This document shows, in pieces, positions 60,472-64,000 of a DNA stretch of 64,000 bases. The notes under the pieces are model-generated. The model had not been told where the DNA came from. It did not search any database and worked only from the letters and a program-made list of their open reading frames with translations. Position 1 is the first letter of the stretch; each line of letters opens with the position of its first letter. The DNA comes from a virus. A program made the translations under genes and the position numbers. The stretch is taken from positions 1 to 64,000 of IMG/VR virus record IMGVR_UViG_3300030060_004277. One strand, written 5' to 3'.

Positions 60472-61613
60472 TACAATCTCTCCTGCCACTTAGCAACGTC
60501 GTCGGCACTTACGCCCCACTCTGCGAGTAGGGTCTCGCTCTTTGCCTTGTCGTCGCTCCAGTTCGAGTACCTTACTACCCTTTTGAGTTCCTCTTTTCTC
60601 ATGGAGTCATCCTCCTCAAGGAAGGCAAGCACTGCTTTTGCCTGTGTTTTCTTCATCTGTAGATGAGGCATAATCTTGTCGAGTAGTTTCCTGATATCAC
60701 CTTTGGAGTAGAACTGCAATCTGTGTTGACTCCTCTGGCTGTCCTTATACACCTTCTGGTCCAACTGAAGAACACCGCAATCAAGGACTTTTCTGAGTTC
60801 TTCGCAATGCAGCCTGCCCCTCGTACCGGTGGCAATAAACCCTGCTCGGGGCTCACCCCTCTTGGTTATGGTGATATATCCGTCAGCATCGAGGAATCCG
60901 GCAGCGTATGCATACGGGTCTTTGAGCACAAGACCGTTCTTGTCCATCTTTACGAAAGTGCCTCTCTGTGCACCGTTGACTATGTCCACCTCCTCACCAT
61001 ACAATGAGAGCAGTTTGGATAGTTTGTTTGCAGTGAGACCGGGCATCTTCTCGATGTTGTCGGATTCGAAGAGTGCTCTGGCACTCATCGGCCCGTTCAT
61101 CTTCAGGAGACTAGAACACTTGGCTATCGTCTCCTGTTCCTTTTCCGTGAGTCTCGTCATCTGGGACAACGTGGACTTCCACATCTTCCTAGCATCCTTC
61201 CTCATGTTCATAGAGTCTACCCAAGCGACTCTTTCCTCATCACCCCAGACATCCTCGTGGTCTGCGAGCATCTTGAGAGTCTCCTCTCCCTTTCTCCAAA
61301 GCCTGCATGCTTTGATTAGACTGACTTTCCTAGAGTCGGAGAACTTTCTCAGAGACTTCAGACTCCTGTCGGACAAGTCAAAGTTCCTTATCTCCTTGAT
61401 GTAGTCGTTAGCCCAGTCTATCTCATTGAGAGTCATCTGCACTTCCATTGACTTGAGTGTTCGGACATCCTCAATCAGAGCGTCTATGTCCTGCTTCTCA
61501 TCCTTGTTATGCCTTCTCGCTTTCCGCAGTCTGTGCACTACGTCAGTGGCAGAGATGCCGAGGTTGTCCTCGAACCACCCTTCGCCACTCTTGGAGAAGT
61601 TGCTCATCTCCAT
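60471..61613 (-). CDS. LAGLIDADG-domain protein between terminase and portal, 380 aa
   Basis: The N-terminal ~165 residues are helical and charged, unrelated to homing enzymes. Residues ~168-222 look like a winged helix (LLKMNGPMSARALFESDNIE...LTANKLSKLLSLYG). The LAGLIDADG motif is AYAAGFLDADG (235-245), followed by a typical tail (RLHCEELRKVLDCGVLQL; RLQFYSKGDIRKLLDKIMPH). Only one motif is present, so it would act as a dimer if it is a nuclease. It is an independent gene in the packaging operon, not an intron or intein insert. ATG 61613 or ATG 61607 may be used. Confidence 0.75.
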   Translation of the reverse strand: MEMSNFSKSGEGWFEDNLGISATDVVHRLRKARRHNKDEKQDIDALIEDVRTLKSMEVQMTLNEIDWANDYIKEIRNFDLSDRSLKSLRKFSDSRKVSLIKACRLWRKGEETLKMLADHEDVWGDEERVAWVDSMNMRKDARKMWKSTLSQMTRLTEKEQETIAKCSSLLKMNGPMSARALFESDNIEKMPGLTANKLSKLLSLYGEEVDIVNGAQRGTFVKMDKNGLVLKDPYAYAAGFLDADGYITITKRGEPRAGFIATGTRGRLHCEELRKVLDCGVLQLDQKVYKDSQRSQHRLQFYSKGDIRKLLDKIMPHLQMKKTQAKAVLAFLEEDDSMRKEELKRVVRYSNWSDDKAKSETLLAEWGVSADDVAKWQERL

Positions 61614-61669
61614 ACCGTCCTGTTCTCATTGTCATCCTTTACGTGAGTTGTATTGTTGTTCATCTTCAT
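61604..61669 (-). CDS. Possible 21-aa micro-ORF after terminase
   Basis: ATG 61669 follows the terminase stop directly (TAGATG), and its TGA overlaps the ATG at 61607 of the LAGLIDADG gene. The product MKMNNNTTHVKDDNENRTVW is polar and without motif. It may be a coupling leader rather than a protein. Only the neat junctions support it. Confidence 0.3.
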   Translation of the reverse strand: MKMNNNTTHVKDDNENRTVWR

Positions 61670-63175
61670 CTATGGCACCATCCATGATGGGACTTTGCGG
61701 TCCCCTCTGAACCAGTTGTCGAAACCCGGCATATAATCATCGAGGAGCATTACTGAGCCTTTGAACTCCTTCGACGCCCAATTCGCCAGTGCTATGCTGA
61801 CAGCCAAGTCGTCATGAGTACCCACACTCTCCAACTTGCCGTTCTTATGCATACCGAACCTGTTGAGTTCCTGCATGAGTTGGTCGGTGTACTTCCTGCT
61901 CCTCTCATCTCCGTATGGTAGTTTGACTTGTCCTTGTTCAAACGCAAGGAGAAGCGACATGAACAGTGACTCTTTCTTTGTGCGTGTGGTCATGAAGACC
62001 CTGATTGGCATGTCAGAGGCTAGTTCCCTCATCTCCTGCTCCAGCATCCTCTGGAAGTTGTTGCCCTCGAGTTCTATCAGGTCAGGCTTGAATCTGTTGT
62101 TGAGCATTACCATCATTCGTTTTTGCGCCATCGAGGACATGCCCCTCTCGTGAACGACGTGGACTATCTCCTTGATATCGCTGTCAGGCTTTATCCTCAT
62201 GACGGTCATGGCTGTGAAGTCAGCGTTCTTGTCGGATGAGATAGCAGGGTCGTGTCCGATGAAATGCTGTCCGAAGACACCATCCGCTTCCCCTTCCTCG
62301 TTATAGAAGGTCTCGGCTCTGTCGAGCAAGACGAGGTTAGTGTCCTTGGCCTTCTCTAAGATGTCCATCGGGAACATACTCGCAACATCGTGAATCGGCT
62401 CGCATAGATACTCACGGCTGAATTGTATGGCAGGCATGGAGAGTCTCCTCTGATTCAGTGATTCTAAGTCCCATCTGCCGGGCCAGAGAGCCTCGCCCTT
62501 CTCATTGATAGCAGGGTAGGTCTCGACTCTGAAGGTCTCCTTCTGCTCCAGTTCCGCGTACAAGTCGTTGTAAGAGAACGGTGTGCCAACCATCATCAGT
62601 TTGCTGCTGTGGTGGAGAACCGGAAGTAAGACACCGTAGAACCAGTCCGCAGTCTTGGCCAACTCGGTGGATGTGGTTCCCCACAGTATATCGTCACACA
62701 CGACGATGTCGGGGTGGAAACCACGGGTAGCACCGCCGACCGACTTGGCCATCAGACGAGAGCCGTTTGTGAAGTTGAAGTATGACTTGGCCCATCTGTC
62801 ACCATCATCCTTGAGATGCCTCAGTATGGGTGTGCCCTCTATGAGGTTCCTGATGAATCGCATGTGCTCTAGCGTCTGCTCTAGGGAGTGTGAGAATATC
62901 ATGATGTGGGTGTTGGGCTTGAAAGCCGCAATCCAGAGGGCGTAGGACATGAAGAAGACGGACTTGCCGTGGTCACGAGACGCCTTGACGCAGTAGTACT
63001 GGTGATTCGCAAGACCATCGTGCCATGATTTGTGATGGTCGTTGTACATGAACTCGAGCAACTCAGTGAAGAAGTACTCAAACGATTTTTTCGCCATCTC
63101 CCTGTCCATGTTGAGGATGAACTCTTCCATGTTCTCCTTATCGGAAATGATATCACGCTCCTGTGGACTGGTCAT
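61670..63175 (-). CDS. terL: Terminase large subunit
   Basis: The DNA-packaging motor, 501 aa. The ATPase domain has Walker A ASRDHGKS (A65-S72) and Walker B DIVVCDDIL (D161, D162); motif III is LMMVGTPFSY. The nuclease domain includes IGHDPAISS, DLIELEGNN and a final acidic site GTHDDLAVSIALANW. It overlaps the end of the upstream gene by 23 nt. Downstream partners are the LAGLIDADG protein and portal. It pumps DNA into the prohead and cuts concatemers. Confidence 0.95.
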   Translation of the reverse strand: MTSPQERDIISDKENMEEFILNMDREMAKKSFEYFFTELLEFMYNDHHKSWHDGLANHQYYCVKASRDHGKSVFFMSYALWIAAFKPNTHIMIFSHSLEQTLEHMRFIRNLIEGTPILRHLKDDGDRWAKSYFNFTNGSRLMAKSVGGATRGFHPDIVVCDDILWGTTSTELAKTADWFYGVLLPVLHHSSKLMMVGTPFSYNDLYAELEQKETFRVETYPAINEKGEALWPGRWDLESLNQRRLSMPAIQFSREYLCEPIHDVASMFPMDILEKAKDTNLVLLDRAETFYNEEGEADGVFGQHFIGHDPAISSDKNADFTAMTVMRIKPDSDIKEIVHVVHERGMSSMAQKRMMVMLNNRFKPDLIELEGNNFQRMLEQEMRELASDMPIRVFMTTRTKKESLFMSLLLAFEQGQVKLPYGDERSRKYTDQLMQELNRFGMHKNGKLESVGTHDDLAVSIALANWASKEFKGSVMLLDDYMPGFDNWFRGDRKVPSWMVP

Positions 63176-63914
63176 TCATCTTGTCCCTTAGTTCCTCATT
63201 GAGTTTTCTCTGCTCTTCCTCTTTCATCTCTTTCTGTTTCTCTCGCTGTTCTTCCTGCTTCTCCTCTAGTTCCTTTGCTTGTTTTGCAGGGTCGGGAAGG
63301 ACATTCTGCAAAGCACCCGCCATATCCTCACTGGCCTTGGGTTGAGGGGTGAACTCACCAAGGCTGCTTTGTCTGGTGTTGTCCGCAGTCATGGGAGGCG
63401 CTGGAGTAGGCGATGCTATGGTCTGTCCTCCCTCCACTCGGGCTGGGAAGAATTCATCCATTGTCGCCTGCCTAGTGCCTTGTGGCGAGCCGAGGTCTCT
63501 GAATGCTCTTTGAGCACCATACTGCGCACCGAATCTGGTTGCCAATGGCCTCAGGAATTGCTGCGCACCATATGCGCTAGATGCCATACCAGCGAGACTG
63601 GGTGCTTGCCCTTGCAAGGAGGCATCGTAGATTGTTTTACCAGCAGAGCCTAGTATTGAGGCGATGAGAGCAGCCCGATTGGCTCTTGATGCCGCTGTTG
63701 TTGCACCTTGTTGGACTGCTTGTTGTGTCTGTTGTGGTAACTGTCTGTCGCCAAGCACACCCATGGCTGCCTGCATACCAGCCTCCTGTGGTGCTATCGG
63801 CTTTTCAGGGGATATGAGTAGACCACCCTGCGGTCCGCCAACAACCGCTTGGGTCTGTAAGGTGTTAGGGATGAAACTTTCATCTTGCTTTCTAAGAACG
63901 TATACTCTACTCAC
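63153..63914 (-). CDS. Packaging-operon protein with two PCNA-box-like motifs, 253 aa
   Basis: It starts at GTG 63914, right after the stop of the preceding gene (TAAGTG). The body is Ala/Gln-rich and helical (QQTQQAVQQGATTAASRANR) and the C-end is a long charged helix (KELEEKQEEQREKQKEMKEEEQ). Two motifs fit the PIP box: QATMDEFF (149-156) and QSSLGEFT (182-189), each after R and before P. PIP boxes dock proteins on the PCNA sliding clamp. The gene lies just before the large terminase. It may be an accessory terminase subunit or a head-assembly protein. Confidence 0.65.
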   Translation of the reverse strand: MSRVYVLRKQDESFIPNTLQTQAVVGGPQGGLLISPEKPIAPQEAGMQAAMGVLGDRQLPQQTQQAVQQGATTAASRANRAALIASILGSAGKTIYDASLQGQAPSLAGMASSAYGAQQFLRPLATRFGAQYGAQRAFRDLGSPQGTRQATMDEFFPARVEGGQTIASPTPAPPMTADNTRQSSLGEFTPQPKASEDMAGALQNVLPDPAKQAKELEEKQEEQREKQKEMKEEEQRKLNEELRDKMNDQSTGA

Positions 63915-64000
63915 TTACTCGCCTCCAAATGCTGTCTTGACGACCTTGACGACCTTGTCGCTGTATCCGTACTTCTTGCTGATTCTGGTCCAGTCCCCCT
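63915..64000 (-). CDS. Partial HTH-like protein, possible small terminase
   Basis: The last ~27 residues of a protein that begins beyond the window: WTRISKKYGYSDKVVKVVKT followed by AFGGE and a TAA at 63915-63917. The helix pattern resembles a DNA-binding helix-turn-helix. In a packaging operon the gene just before terminase is often the small terminase, but only this fragment is seen. The next gene starts at the base after the stop. Confidence 0.55.
   Translation of the reverse strand, partial: GDWTRISKKYGYSDKVVKVVKTAFGGE

Noticed and set aside
60471-61613. Intein or intron in the terminase or portal genes
   Set aside because: The LAGLIDADG ORF is a free gene with its own coupled starts; both neighbours have intact conserved motifs and no splice-type ends.

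Overview
The window looks like most of the genome of a tailed, HK97-fold double-stranded DNA virus of an archaeon, at roughly balanced GC. The archaeal assignment rests on the replication genes: a family B DNA polymerase, an archaeo-eukaryotic primase fused to a PriL-type Fe-S domain, an XPF/ERCC4 nuclease with a helix-hairpin-helix tail, a Cas4-like nuclease and a group II chaperonin (thermosome). Leaderless-type TATA promoters agree with this. From memory, this gene set resembles viruses proposed for uncultured marine Euryarchaeota (the 'magrovirus' type). That match is an inference and I could not search for it. There is no integrase, ribosomal RNA, tRNA or CRISPR array.

Layout. Positions 1-9864 are a rightward replication and nucleic-acid module in which most genes touch or overlap (ATGA, TAATG or TTGA junctions): PolB (5' end cut by the window), MazG-like NTP pyrophosphohydrolase, micro zinc ribbon, Cas4-like nuclease, unknown, primase, Cys/His protein, XPF-like nuclease, then a promoter with a perfect inverted repeat, P-loop ATPase, zinc protein, 43-codon micro-gene, DEDD exonuclease, thermosome, zinc ribbon and a cluster of very small genes including a one-helix membrane protein. 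Positions 9865-64000 are a leftward virion module, and the two modules converge with no base between their stop codons.

The leftward module, read from the right edge in its direction of transcription, contains: the tail end of an HTH-like protein (a possible small terminase); a protein with two PCNA-box-like motifs; large terminase; a micro-ORF; a LAGLIDADG protein; a portal with two zinc ribbons; small head or scaffold proteins; a 1730-residue protein containing a degenerate DNA-ligase-like domain; prohead protease-scaffold; major capsid protein; decoration-like proteins; head-tail adaptor and neck proteins; tail tube; a SAP-domain protein; tail chaperones G and G-T joined by a -1 frameshift; a short tape measure; a post-tape-measure tail-tip protein; a 5633-residue giant protein; baseplate hub; a set of fibres; and a methyltransferase-like protein. 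Strong GAGGTGA-like ribosome binding sites precede many of these genes.

The most interesting points are the SD-assisted -1 frameshift site in the tail chaperone, the ligase-like pseudo-enzyme domain in a head protein, the 16.9 kb gene beside an unusually short tape measure, PCNA-box motifs next to the terminase, the LAGLIDADG protein between terminase and portal, zinc ribbons inserted in the portal, the viral thermosome, and a micro-gene flanked by exact repeats whose protein resembles the Walker A segment of the adjacent ATPase.
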